From the NCBI GenBank assembly GCA_014382685.1, contig JACNJG010000074.1, positions 1-7,786 of the forward strand: DNA of 7,786 bases. The letters run 5' to 3'. The position numbers and the translations under genes are program-made. This stretch comes from Candidatus Cloacimonadota bacterium. GTDB lineage: Bacteria > Cloacimonadota > Cloacimonadia > JGIOTU-2. Below the pieces are notes generated by a model that saw nothing but the letters and a program-made list of their open reading frames with translations, was not told where the DNA came from and made no database searches. Every line of letters starts with the position of its first letter. Within the stretch, counting starts at the first letter, position 1. Shown in pieces: positions 1-5,851 of this stretch.

Positions 1-1
1 G

Positions 2-301
2 AAAAAATGTAATAACGAATTCTACAGACAGTATCCAATTGAATTTATTTATTTTAACAAGACAAGATATTTTATAGCTGATCTTTATTGTCATGAAAGC
101 AAATTAGTCGTTGAAATTGACGGTGGAATACATGAAACTCAAAAGGATTATGATAAATTAAGAACTGAGATAATTAATCAACTGGGAATGAAGGTTATTA
201 GATTTAGCAACGAAGAAGTAATGGGATCGATGTCACAAGTAATTAAGAGATTGGAAATCAGTTTATCATCTGAAACTGAATTTTCTTTATCACAACAATA
301 A
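2..301 (+). CDS. DUF559 endonuclease-like protein, 5' end outside window
   Basis: The visible reading frame runs for 99 codons from the window edge to a TAA. It carries the core of the DUF559 family, which belongs to the PD-(D/E)XK/Vsr-like nuclease fold. The visible order is RQYPIEF, then RYFIADLYC with an acidic D at visible residue 27, then KLVVEIDGGIHE with E38, D40 and H44, then the helix QKDYDKLR and the strand MKVIRFSNEEV. Family members are usually about 120 residues, so only some 20-30 N-terminal residues are probably missing and all putative active-site acids are present. Such genes usually stand alone and their role is unproven; DNA nicking or repair is a family-level guess. It lies just upstream of a hairpin repeat of a kind I recall near DUF559 genes. 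The family call is confident; the activity is not. Confidence 0.85.
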   Translation, partial: KKCNNEFYRQYPIEFIYFNKTRYFIADLYCHESKLVVEIDGGIHETQKDYDKLRTEIINQLGMKVIRFSNEEVMGSMSQVIKRLEISLSSETEFSLSQQ

Positions 302-331
302 TATTAATGGTATATTTCATGAAAACGAGTT

Positions 332-356
332 TCCCTTCTCTCGGGAAGAGAAGGGA
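332..356. repeat. Perfect hairpin repeat downstream of DUF559 gene
   Basis: The arms TCCCTTCTCT (332-341) and AGAGAAGGGA (347-356) are perfectly complementary over 10 bp, with a 5-nt CGGGA loop. The tail CTAAGGGATGAG follows directly and echoes the GGGA of the stem. C-rich/G-rich hairpins of this type ending in a GGGANNAGGGRTGAG-like tail are, from memory, scattered in many FCB-group genomes and often lie beside DUF559 genes. No T-run follows, so it is not a classical terminator. No second copy is present in the window. Confidence 0.65.
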
Positions 357-358
357 CT

Positions 359-364
359 AAGGGA
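359..364 (+). promoter_or_regulatory. Ribosome binding site in repeat tail, deciding a TTG start
   Basis: AAGGGA at 359-364 is the only purine-rich stretch placed correctly for the TTG at 372, with about 8 nt between AGGG and the start codon. It lies in the GGGATGAG tail of the hairpin repeat. The ATG at 364 is in another frame and stops after three codons, so it cannot start the DUF2809 gene. Confidence 0.45.
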
Positions 365-371
365 TGAGTTA

Positions 372-761
372 TTGAATAAGAGAACACTCTTTACTCTCAT
401 TGTACTCCTCATAATTACCCCATTAGGTTTTTTTACAAAATTTTATACTGGAAGCGGTTCTGCATGGGTGAACAATTCTCTCGGTGGTGTATTTTATGAG
501 ATATTTTGGTGCTTACTAATTTTCTTAATCTACACTAAATTAAAACCCGTATTAATAGCAACAGCAGTATTTCTAATCACTTGTGCATTGGAATTTACTC
601 AGCTTTGGAAACCGGAATTTCTTGAAATACTGAGAGAGAACTTTCTTGTAAGAACAGTTATTGGCAATTCCTTTGCTTGGAGTGATTTTCCCTATTATCT
701 TATCGGATCCTTAGCAGGATTGGCATTGATGGAGATGATAAAAAGAAAAACGAAAAATTAG
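372..761 (+). CDS. DUF2809-type small integral membrane protein
   Basis: A 129-residue hydrophobic protein of unknown function. It has about four membrane segments (residues 4-22, 37-55, 58-75 and 106-122) and a basic C-terminus (KRKTKN). The conserved pattern of DUF2809 proteins is visible: ALEFTQLW at 72-79 near the end of the third segment and GNSFAWSDFPYYLIG at 98-112 leading into the fourth. The proposed start is TTG, because no ATG or GTG lies in frame upstream before the stop at 240-242 and a purine-rich site precedes the TTG. The frame stays open back through the hairpin repeat, so a start at an unusual codon further up cannot be excluded. It seems to form its own unit between DUF559 and the terminator at 829-855. 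The family is assigned from the C-terminal motif; no biochemical role is known to me. Confidence 0.75.
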   Translation: MNKRTLFTLIVLLIITPLGFFTKFYTGSGSAWVNNSLGGVFYEIFWCLLIFLIYTKLKPVLIATAVFLITCALEFTQLWKPEFLEILRENFLVRTVIGNSFAWSDFPYYLIGSLAGLALMEMIKRKTKN

Positions 762-828
762 ATGCGTAATACTCTATACTATCCGCAAAATCGCGAATAA
801 TAGTAAGTGAGTAAAAAACCAAGTTTTG

Positions 829-855
829 AAGGACACTGAAAAGTGTCCTTTTTTT
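829..855 (+). terminator. Rho-independent terminator, possibly serving both strands
   Basis: AAGGACACT (829-837), a GAAA tetraloop (838-841) and AGTGTCCTT (842-850) form a perfect 9-bp hairpin, followed by T-rich sequence on the plus strand. It closes the plus-strand DUF2809 transcript. The same hairpin begins 3 nt beyond the pgk stop codon on the minus strand, where the downstream sequence is a weaker CAAAAC with a T-run only further on. It may therefore also slow or stop the convergent pgk transcript. Confidence 0.8.
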
Positions 856-2038
856 ATTTATCTGGAATAACCGCAATACCTGGTAATTCTTTACCTGAAA
901 GATATTCCAGTGAAGCGCCACCACCAGTTGAAATGTGTGATACTTTATCGGCAAATCCAAACTTTTCGATTGCTGCTGCCGAATCACCACCGCCAATAAT
1001 AGTAATTCCTGAACATGCTGCAACAGCCCGTGCGATACCCTTTGTCCCATGAGAAAAGCTGCTTATTTCAAACATACCCATTGGACCATTCCAAATTACT
1101 GTTTTTGATTGTTTGATGATCTCAGCATATTTCCTTACAGTACGAACGCCAATGTCAAGTCCGATCATGTCATCGGGAATTGCATCGATCGGCACAGTAT
1201 AGGATTCGGTGTCTTCCTCCATCTCTTTGGCGACAACAGTATCTTCCGGCAGTAAAAGATTTACGCCCTTTTTTTCTGCTTTTTCCATAATTTCCAAAGC
1301 AGCAGGGATCTTATCATCTTCAACAAGAGATTTGCCTACAGAATGTCCCAGTGCTTTAAGAAAAGTAAACATCATCGCTCCACCGATAAGAATGGAGTCC
1401 GCCTTCTCAAGAAGCTGTTCGATGAGGTCGATTTTATCAGAAACTTTTACGCCGCCGAGTATTGCAGTGTATGGCTTTTCCGGATTATGGAGAGCTTTAT
1501 TAAGATACTCGATTTCCTTTTCAATTAGAAATCCCACAACAGATGGAAGATATTCCGTCACGCCTACATTGGATGCATGTGCCCGATGTGCTGTACCGAA
1601 AGCATCATTGACAAAAACATCTGCAAGAGAAGCAAGTTCCTTTGCGAATTCCGGGTTATTTTTCTTCTCTTCAGGATGAAAACGTGTGTTCTCAAGGAGA
1701 AGAATCTCACCGGGTTTCAAGTTTTTTGCAGCTTGCTTTACCTCGTCGCCAATACAATCGTGAACAAAGTAAACCTTTTTGCCTGTGATTTTTTCCAATC
1801 GTTTGGCGACAGGTTCGAGACTGAAAGAGGATTTTACTTCACCCTTTGGGCGCCCTAAATGAGACATCAAAATAACTGCTGCATTATGGTTCAACAGATA
1901 GTTGATCGTAGGCAACGCAGCATTTATTCTTGTATCATCAGTGATATTTTGATGTTCATCGAGAGGGACATTGAAATCCACTCTGACAAGGACTTTCTTG
2001 CCATTTACATCAATATCAGAGACAGTTTTTTTATGCAT
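854..2038 (-). CDS. pgk: Phosphoglycerate kinase
   Basis: Cytoplasmic enzyme of glycolysis and gluconeogenesis that transfers the acyl phosphate of 1,3-bisphosphoglycerate to ADP, giving 3-phosphoglycerate and ATP. The 394-residue length is normal for bacterial PGK. All signature parts are present: the substrate loop VRVDFNVPL (D21, N23), catalytic-type R37 in DDTRI, HLGRPKG at 60-66, ENTRF with R119, GTAHRAHAS with R152, the nucleotide-site GGVKVSDK (K198, K202), WNGPMGMFE at 316-324, GGGDSAAA at 349-356 and STGGGASLE at 370-378. The ATG start is supported by AAGGAGG, although the gap of about 3 nt is short; the N-terminus [10 protein letters not shown] matches family starts. It is the last gene of the minus-strand operon, 20 nt after the PiT transporter. 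No gap (GAPDH) or tpi gene is adjacent, which differs from the common glycolytic clusters. Confidence 0.98.
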   Translation of the reverse strand: MHKKTVSDIDVNGKKVLVRVDFNVPLDEHQNITDDTRINAALPTINYLLNHNAAVILMSHLGRPKGEVKSSFSLEPVAKRLEKITGKKVYFVHDCIGDEVKQAAKNLKPGEILLLENTRFHPEEKKNNPEFAKELASLADVFVNDAFGTAHRAHASNVGVTEYLPSVVGFLIEKEIEYLNKALHNPEKPYTAILGGVKVSDKIDLIEQLLEKADSILIGGAMMFTFLKALGHSVGKSLVEDDKIPAALEIMEKAEKKGVNLLLPEDTVVAKEMEEDTESYTVPIDAIPDDMIGLDIGVRTVRKYAEIIKQSKTVIWNGPMGMFEISSFSHGTKGIARAVAACSGITIIGGGDSAAAIEKFGFADKVSHISTGGGASLEYLSGKELPGIAVIPDK

Positions 2039-2058
2039 ATTCCTCCTTATTAATGAGT

Positions 2059-3537
2059 TTAGTATTTTCTGAAAAAATGAAATATAAAATTATATTGCTT
2101 TTTAAGATGTTTATTGTATGAGAGGTAGTTCATTTGCTTTTCAGTTCGATACTTCCAATCTGTGGAGATGGAGATGAGCTCATCCTGGAATTCCCACTCA
2201 TGAGAAAATGACTGTTTAGAAAGAGTTTCAAGAGATTTGAGTTGTCCATGGGTAAGTATTTTTTCCGATTCTATTTCCTTAAAATATACAGGATCCACAT
2301 AAAAACTATCAATCTCAGTAAAAGAATAGATCATTCTTTTCTCATCCCTTGAAAGATCTTTTATTTTATTGAGAGCTTGCTGAAGGCGAAGACCTGTCGA
2401 GAAACGAGTTCCCTCAAAACATACGATTTTCTCTAAAGGGAACTGTTCTTTTTCCAATTTTTGAATAACTTTATGCGAAAAGGAATAAGAAATGTTATGA
2501 TAAACATGCTGATCAAAGACATTTTGCACAAAGAATAAGGCGACGAATGATATTATACCTGCAATGATAGGAGTTGTGATCCAACCGGAAGATATTCGTC
2601 CCAAAACATTAAACTGAATATTGCGTCCACCCTTTGCAATAGCGATTCCGAGAATTGCTCCAATAACTGCCTGAGAGCTTGAAACAGGTACAAGAGGATA
2701 CTTTGGTAATCCAAGTGACATAAATACATTACGGATTTCAGTTGATGCAAAAAGATACAGAACGATCGACTGGGAAAGCACAACTATGAATGCTGTGACA
2801 GGCGACAATTTGAAGAGTGATTTCCCAACTGTTTTGATGACTTTCTGGGAATAAGTAAAAATGCCAATTGCGATCGCAACTCCACCAAAGAGAAAAAGTA
2901 TTTGATTACCCGAAATTGTGAATAAATTATATACATTTATGTCATGAAAAGGCGAAGAAAAAGTGAATACTCCCATTACGTTTCCGATATTGTTTGCTCC
3001 GAGACTGTATGACCCAAAGGCACAAGCAATGATAAGTCCTATTCTCGTGTAGGCATCAAGATCAAGAAGATGAATCCTTGCTTTCGCAAGAAAAAATTTG
3101 AAGAATCTATACAATACAATCGCTATAAGTGCTGAGAGGACAGGGCATAAGATCCAGGTAACGACGATCTTTGTTAGAGAGGTCATATCGGTAAGTGAGC
3201 CGCTGAACATATTCCAACCGATAATTGCACCGACTATTGCCTGAGAAGTAGAAACAGGAAGTTTGAGCTTTGTCATAAAAGCGACAGTGAGTGCGGCAGC
3301 CAGTGCAACAGTAAAAGCACCGGGCATTGTGTTGATGGAGCCGAGTTTTCCAAGTGTGCCACTTGCTCCTGATCCTTCGATTACCGCACCAAGTATGACA
3401 AAAATGGCTGCGATCAAAGCTGCAGTTCGGAACTTGATCATCTTTGTTCCTACCGCAGTTCCAAACACATTAGCTGCGTCATTTGCACCAAGAGACCAGC
3501 CCAAGAACAACCCGCTTGAAAGAAGGAGATAGATCAT
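2059..3537 (-). CDS. pit: PiT family inorganic phosphate transporter with C-terminal cytosolic extension
   Basis: Inner-membrane low-affinity phosphate carrier of the PiT (PF01384) family, driven by H+ or Na+. The family's internal duplication is plain. [10 protein letters not shown] (17-26) and [14 protein letters not shown] (94-107) in the first half are matched by [10 protein letters not shown] (180-189) and [14 protein letters not shown] (284-297) in the second. Hydrophobic segments run to about residue 342. After that comes a polar, charged tail of about 150 residues (343-492), rich in K, E, aromatics and S, with no membrane segment and no similarity I recognise. A compact PiT would end near residue 340. 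The ATG lies 3 nt after the DUF47 stop with no evident Shine-Dalgarno site, so translation is probably coupled to that gene. Pairing with a DUF47 protein is the classic PiT arrangement. Function is sure for the membrane part; the tail is of unknown role. The coupling ion cannot be told. Confidence 0.95.
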   Translation of the reverse strand: MIYLLLSSGLFLGWSLGANDAANVFGTAVGTKMIKFRTAALIAAIFVILGAVIEGSGASGTLGKLGSINTMPGAFTVALAAALTVAFMTKLKLPVSTSQAIVGAIIGWNMFSGSLTDMTSLTKIVVTWILCPVLSALIAIVLYRFFKFFLAKARIHLLDLDAYTRIGLIIACAFGSYSLGANNIGNVMGVFTFSSPFHDINVYNLFTISGNQILFLFGGVAIAIGIFTYSQKVIKTVGKSLFKLSPVTAFIVVLSQSIVLYLFASTEIRNVFMSLGLPKYPLVPVSSSQAVIGAILGIAIAKGGRNIQFNVLGRISSGWITTPIIAGIISFVALFFVQNVFDQHVYHNISYSFSHKVIQKLEKEQFPLEKIVCFEGTRFSTGLRLQQALNKIKDLSRDEKRMIYSFTEIDSFYVDPVYFKEIESEKILTHGQLKSLETLSKQSFSHEWEFQDELISISTDWKYRTEKQMNYLSYNKHLKKQYNFIFHFFRKY

Positions 3538-3540
3538 CTG

Positions 3541-4185
3541 TTAGATTTGTCTTTTAATAGTATAGATAGCCAATCGCTCGCTCATATCCTCAGCAGAATC
3601 CGATATTTTTTCTATCTGCTGAGCACAAAATCTTAAATGCATCTTATGGCTGAGTGGAATATCTGCATGAAAAATCTCATTTTTGAGTGACATGGCAATT
3701 TTATCAGCTTCTCTCTCATAAAATTTCACTTTATGAATATGGTCATTTACCGATGAAATATCTTTAAAAAAAGCACGAACACTTTGAATTAGACTTTCCA
3801 CTGCTTCGATAGAAGAATCTGCAAGCTCAAGGAAAAGTGCATCGAATTTTTCGGGAATCTCCGGGCTCTCTATTGCAAAAACCTGTAACGCTTCTTTGGT
3901 ATTATCAATAACTCGATCTGTATTCTCAAGTATGGCAAGAACGTCGCCTCTGCTTTCCGGTATGAGCGTATACATGTATAATTGTTTTTCAATATTCAAG
4001 CGTAGTTCATCAGCTTTCCTTTCATGCTCGGAAACAGCGTTCAGTCGCTTTTCAAATTCAGAGGTATTATCATTGAGATAATTCTCCAATCCTTTTTTGA
4101 ATAGAATGCTTGCCTCGCTGATGAAATTCAAAAAATCATCGATCTGCATCTCGATCATCTTCGATGTTTTAAATAATATAGCCAC
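3541..4185 (-). CDS. DUF47 / PhoU-like protein, partner of the PiT transporter
   Basis: A 214-residue, all-helical soluble protein of the DUF47 (PF01865) family, distantly related to PhoU. It shows the repeated acidic metal-binding style motifs of PhoU-like bundles: SEHERKADELR at 52-62, ENTDRVIDNTKE at 87-98, YEREADKI at 156-163 and EKISDSAEDMSERL at 192-205. Family members are commonly encoded next to pit genes and are thought to control or aid the carrier; that role is inferred here from synteny. The start is GTG at 4183-4185, chosen because AAGGAG lies 5 nt upstream and overlaps the stop codon of the preceding gene. The next in-frame ATG, at residue 10, has no such site. The gene ends 3 nt before the PiT start. 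It is unlikely to be true PhoU, since no pstSCAB genes are near. Confidence 0.92.
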   Translation of the reverse strand: MAILFKTSKMIEMQIDDFLNFISEASILFKKGLENYLNDNTSEFEKRLNAVSEHERKADELRLNIEKQLYMYTLIPESRGDVLAILENTDRVIDNTKEALQVFAIESPEIPEKFDALFLELADSSIEAVESLIQSVRAFFKDISSVNDHIHKVKFYEREADKIAMSLKNEIFHADIPLSHKMHLRFCAQQIEKISDSAEDMSERLAIYTIKRQI

Positions 4186-4190
4186 GATAT

Positions 4191-4196
4191 CTCCTT
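4191..4196 (-). promoter_or_regulatory. Ribosome binding site for the GTG-started DUF47 gene
   Basis: Read on the minus strand, AAGGAG is followed by ATATC and then GTG. The site overlaps the TAA stop of the 69-aa gene (4195-4197), so ribosomes ending the upstream gene are placed to restart here. It decides the GTG start over later ATG codons. Confidence 0.75.
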
Positions 4197-4404
4197 AACT
4201 ATTTAACTTCCAATATTTTGAGCCCTTTGGACACCTTCCCAAACCGATTCCCAAACCTCCAAAAAGAATGACATAACGAATTCGGCATTTAGTGCACAAA
4301 TATAATTTTTTTATGCCAATAATTCTCATGAACCAAGTCCTGTGGTCACGATGCCGATTTCCATTTCCACAGCATGGGCATTTTCTGCTAAAAGCGATTT
4401 TCAT
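4195..4404 (-). CDS. Small zinc-ribbon-like protein of unknown function
   Basis: A 69-residue basic protein. Two Cys pairs spaced as in zinc ribbons are visible: CPCC at 9-12 (C9 and C12 as the likely ligands, with an extra C11) and CTKC at 37-40; another Cys is at 58. Between them are the basic stretch GNRHRDHRTWFMRIIG and the strand KKLYLC. The pattern of a first knuckle, R-rich W-M-R segment, K-x-Y-x-C-x-x-C resembles small zinc-ribbon proteins I recall from FCB-group genomes, which have no known function. A glycine-rich hydrophobic patch at 45-56 is too short for a firm membrane segment. It begins 2 nt after the lipoprotein stop without a clear Shine-Dalgarno site, so it is probably translated by coupling. 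Its stop lies inside the DUF47 ribosome binding site. The tight packing argues that it is a real gene; a link to phosphate uptake rests on position alone. Confidence 0.8.
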   Translation of the reverse strand: MKIAFSRKCPCCGNGNRHRDHRTWFMRIIGIKKLYLCTKCRIRYVILFGGLGIGLGRCPKGSKYWKLNS

Positions 4405-4406
4405 CT

Positions 4407-4796
4407 TTATTTCACCCTTGTCCAGACACCATCTATAACGTTTTTCCTGCTCTTACACATATCATTTTCCAGCTTTAAAATCAATGTTTTGTTATATTCA
4501 ATATAGTACTTATAAATGCCGGCACTATTGCATTGGATATCACTAAGAAATGCGATTTTTTTGGACATGATACTTACGTCGCCATGAGTATTAATATGAC
4601 CCACATTCGGATCTTTAACTACAAAAGAAAAGGTCAGATCTTCGTTGAAAGTAAGTCTAGCTGTGAATTCAGTCTTATTTTGTTTTACAGTTCTTTCCCA
4701 AGAACCAATGAGTGCTTTAGGTTTTCGCGTCACATAATAATTGCTGCATGAAACCATGCAGATCACAAATAATACAAGTAAAACATACTTTTTCAT
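4407..4796 (-). CDS. Small lipoprotein, lipocalin-like fold suspected
   Basis: A 129-residue precursor with a type II signal peptide: MKKYVLLVLFVICMVSC, lipobox MVSC and lipidation at Cys17. The mature part of about 112 residues begins with a GSWERT motif (32-37) and continues as alternating beta strands (TARLTFNEDLTFSFVV; KKIAFLSDI; YKYYIEYNKTLILKLEN). It ends with VWTRVK, echoing the opening strand as in small lipocalin-like or META-type barrels. Two Cys at about 89 and 113 could form a disulfide in the periplasm. The ATG start has GGAGG 4 nt upstream. It heads the phosphate/pgk operon directly downstream of the divergent promoter region. Barrel assignment is from the GxW opening and strand pattern only; no ligand can be named. 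Confidence 0.82.
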   Translation of the reverse strand: MKKYVLLVLFVICMVSCSNYYVTRKPKALIGSWERTVKQNKTEFTARLTFNEDLTFSFVVKDPNVGHINTHGDVSIMSKKIAFLSDIQCNSAGIYKYYIEYNKTLILKLENDMCKSRKNVIDGVWTRVK

Positions 4797-4811
4797 ATGT
4801 CCTCCGTGGGC

Positions 4812-4841
4812 TTTATGTTTAAAATTAAAACATTATGTCAA
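4812..4841 (-). promoter_or_regulatory. Candidate sigma-70 promoter for the lipoprotein-pit-pgk operon
   Basis: On the minus strand a perfect TTGACA -35 box (4841-4836) is followed after 18 nt by CATAAA (4817-4812), a 4 of 6 match to TATAAT. It lies just upstream of the GGAGG ribosome binding site of the first gene, which would leave a very short leader. The -35 is good; the -10 is weak, and AT-rich sequence makes chance matches likely. Confidence 0.4.
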
Positions 4842-4877
4842 TAATTTTGCTTCTTTAAATATTCAATAATATTGACA
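4836..4877. repeat. Inverted repeat between the divergent operons
   Basis: TGTCAATAAT (4836-4845) and AATATTGACA (4868-4877) are inverted copies matching at 9 of 10 positions, with a 22-nt spacer. Each arm contains the TTGACA hexamer of one of the two divergent promoter candidates. It could be an operator for a shared regulator, or simply two -35 boxes with AT-rich flanks. Confidence 0.4.
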
Positions 4878-4899
4878 ATGCACAGGTTAAATATATGTA
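4872..4899 (+). promoter_or_regulatory. Candidate sigma-70 promoter for the kinase-like/C45 lipoprotein pair
   Basis: A perfect TTGACA (4872-4877) is followed 14-16 nt later by TATATG or TATGTA (4892-4899), the nearest -10-like sequences. The kinase-like gene starts at 4932. The -35 is convincing; the -10 is ambiguous. Confidence 0.4.
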
Positions 4900-4931
4900 G
4901 CACATATCAAAGTAAAAATTAAAAGGATTCA

Positions 4932-5840
4932 ATGTATTTAAAAAATAATAGAATTTTTCAAAATAACGTATATAAATTCCGATTTGTTTTTGTGTTGTCA
5001 ATCCTTTTGATGATTATACCTGTGCTTAGTCATGCCGATTCTGCATATTCATTGGTTGGGAAAGCTGACATTCCATATCGGGAAAATTCACTGATTTCAG
5101 GAATTGTAAAGAATATCGGCGATTTTATTTATCGGGCAATTCCCTCTTTTAAAATCATTTTGCTATTTACTCCAATCTTAATTATTTATACCTGGTTGTG
5201 TTCGTGGATTGCGAGCTATTTGAAAGTTAGGAAAAATCTCAAAACTGCATACACAAGAAAAGTATTTCACTTCATGATATTTATGATGGCAGGAGCTTTG
5301 CAGGTATTTGTGGGTCTGTCCGGCGTTGTTCTGTTTGGAATAATTGTAGTTTTATTCGTATTGTTCGCAGTTTTTAAAGGAGATAATTTTCCATTTTATG
5401 AAGCACTTGCTCGTCCAAAAGATGCTCCCAAAAGGAGTGCTTTCATTGTACTTCCACTTGCTACGACTGCTCTCGGCGGAGTGCTTGCAAATGTGCTGTT
5501 CTATCCCTTTGCCTTCATTGGATATTTTGTGTGCGGATGTGGAGATGCGGTAGGGGAGCCGATCGGTGCTAAATGGGGAAAACATGAATACAAAGTTCCA
5601 TCAGTTTTTGGAGTGAAAGTTACACGAAGTATCGAGGGATCGCTTGGAGTATTGATCGTTGGTTTTATTGCTGCTTTTCTTGCTCTATTATTGAGTTCAT
5701 ATGGCTTTTGGGCATCCCTCTCTGTAGGATTTGCCTGCGGATTGGGAGGCATGCTCATTGAAGCAGTAAGCACCCACGGTTTTGATAATTTGACCATACA
5801 AGTGATCGTTTCAGGAATTGCATATTTTTTATTAAAATAA
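4932..5840 (+). CDS. Polyprenol/phytol/dolichol kinase-like membrane protein (COG0170 type)
   Basis: A 302-residue polytopic membrane protein resembling CTP-dependent lipid-alcohol kinases: dolichol kinase SEC59, yeast diacylglycerol kinase DGK1 and plant phytol kinase VTE5. Family marks in order are RKVFHF (109-114), the nucleotide-site GDAVGEPIGAKWGKHEY (204-220), TRSIEGS (231-237, where R replaces the frequent K) and EAVSTHGFDNLTIQ (277-290, close to the DNLTxP ending of the family, with Q for P). About seven hydrophobic segments lie between residue 73 and the C-terminus. Residues 1-36 look like a signal peptide (basic start, VFVLSILLMIIPV core, cleavage-like SHA-DS), followed by about 35 polar residues before the first core segment; this is an unusual addition. 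The ATG has AAAAGG about 7 nt upstream. It is followed 11 nt later by the C45-type lipoprotein. The likely reaction is phosphorylation of an isoprenoid alcohol or diacylglycerol with CTP; the substrate cannot be read from sequence. Confidence 0.85.
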   Translation: MYLKNNRIFQNNVYKFRFVFVLSILLMIIPVLSHADSAYSLVGKADIPYRENSLISGIVKNIGDFIYRAIPSFKIILLFTPILIIYTWLCSWIASYLKVRKNLKTAYTRKVFHFMIFMMAGALQVFVGLSGVVLFGIIVVLFVLFAVFKGDNFPFYEALARPKDAPKRSAFIVLPLATTALGGVLANVLFYPFAFIGYFVCGCGDAVGEPIGAKWGKHEYKVPSVFGVKVTRSIEGSLGVLIVGFIAAFLALLLSSYGFWASLSVGFACGLGGMLIEAVSTHGFDNLTIQVIVSGIAYFLLK

Positions 5841-5851
5841 GGAAAAAACAA

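Noticed and set aside
364..375. ATG at 364 as the start of the DUF2809 gene
   Set aside because: It is out of frame with the membrane protein and reaches TGA after three codons.
1209..1679. Plus-strand open frame of 156 codons inside pgk, and other long frames antisense to pgk, pit and the kinase-like gene
   Set aside because: Ser/Ala/Phe-rich, low-information translations lying wholly opposite well-conserved genes, with no ribosome site or family motif. They are shadows of the real genes.
3541..4185. True PhoU of a Pst system
   Set aside because: No pst genes are adjacent, and the immediate neighbour is a PiT carrier, the usual companion of DUF47 proteins rather than of PhoU.
4797..4931. 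Pho-box style repeats upstream of the phosphate operon
   Set aside because: AGGTTAAA and GTCAATAAT-like words occur singly, but no tandem 11-bp-spaced repeats of the E. coli, Bacillus or cyanobacterial type can be shown.
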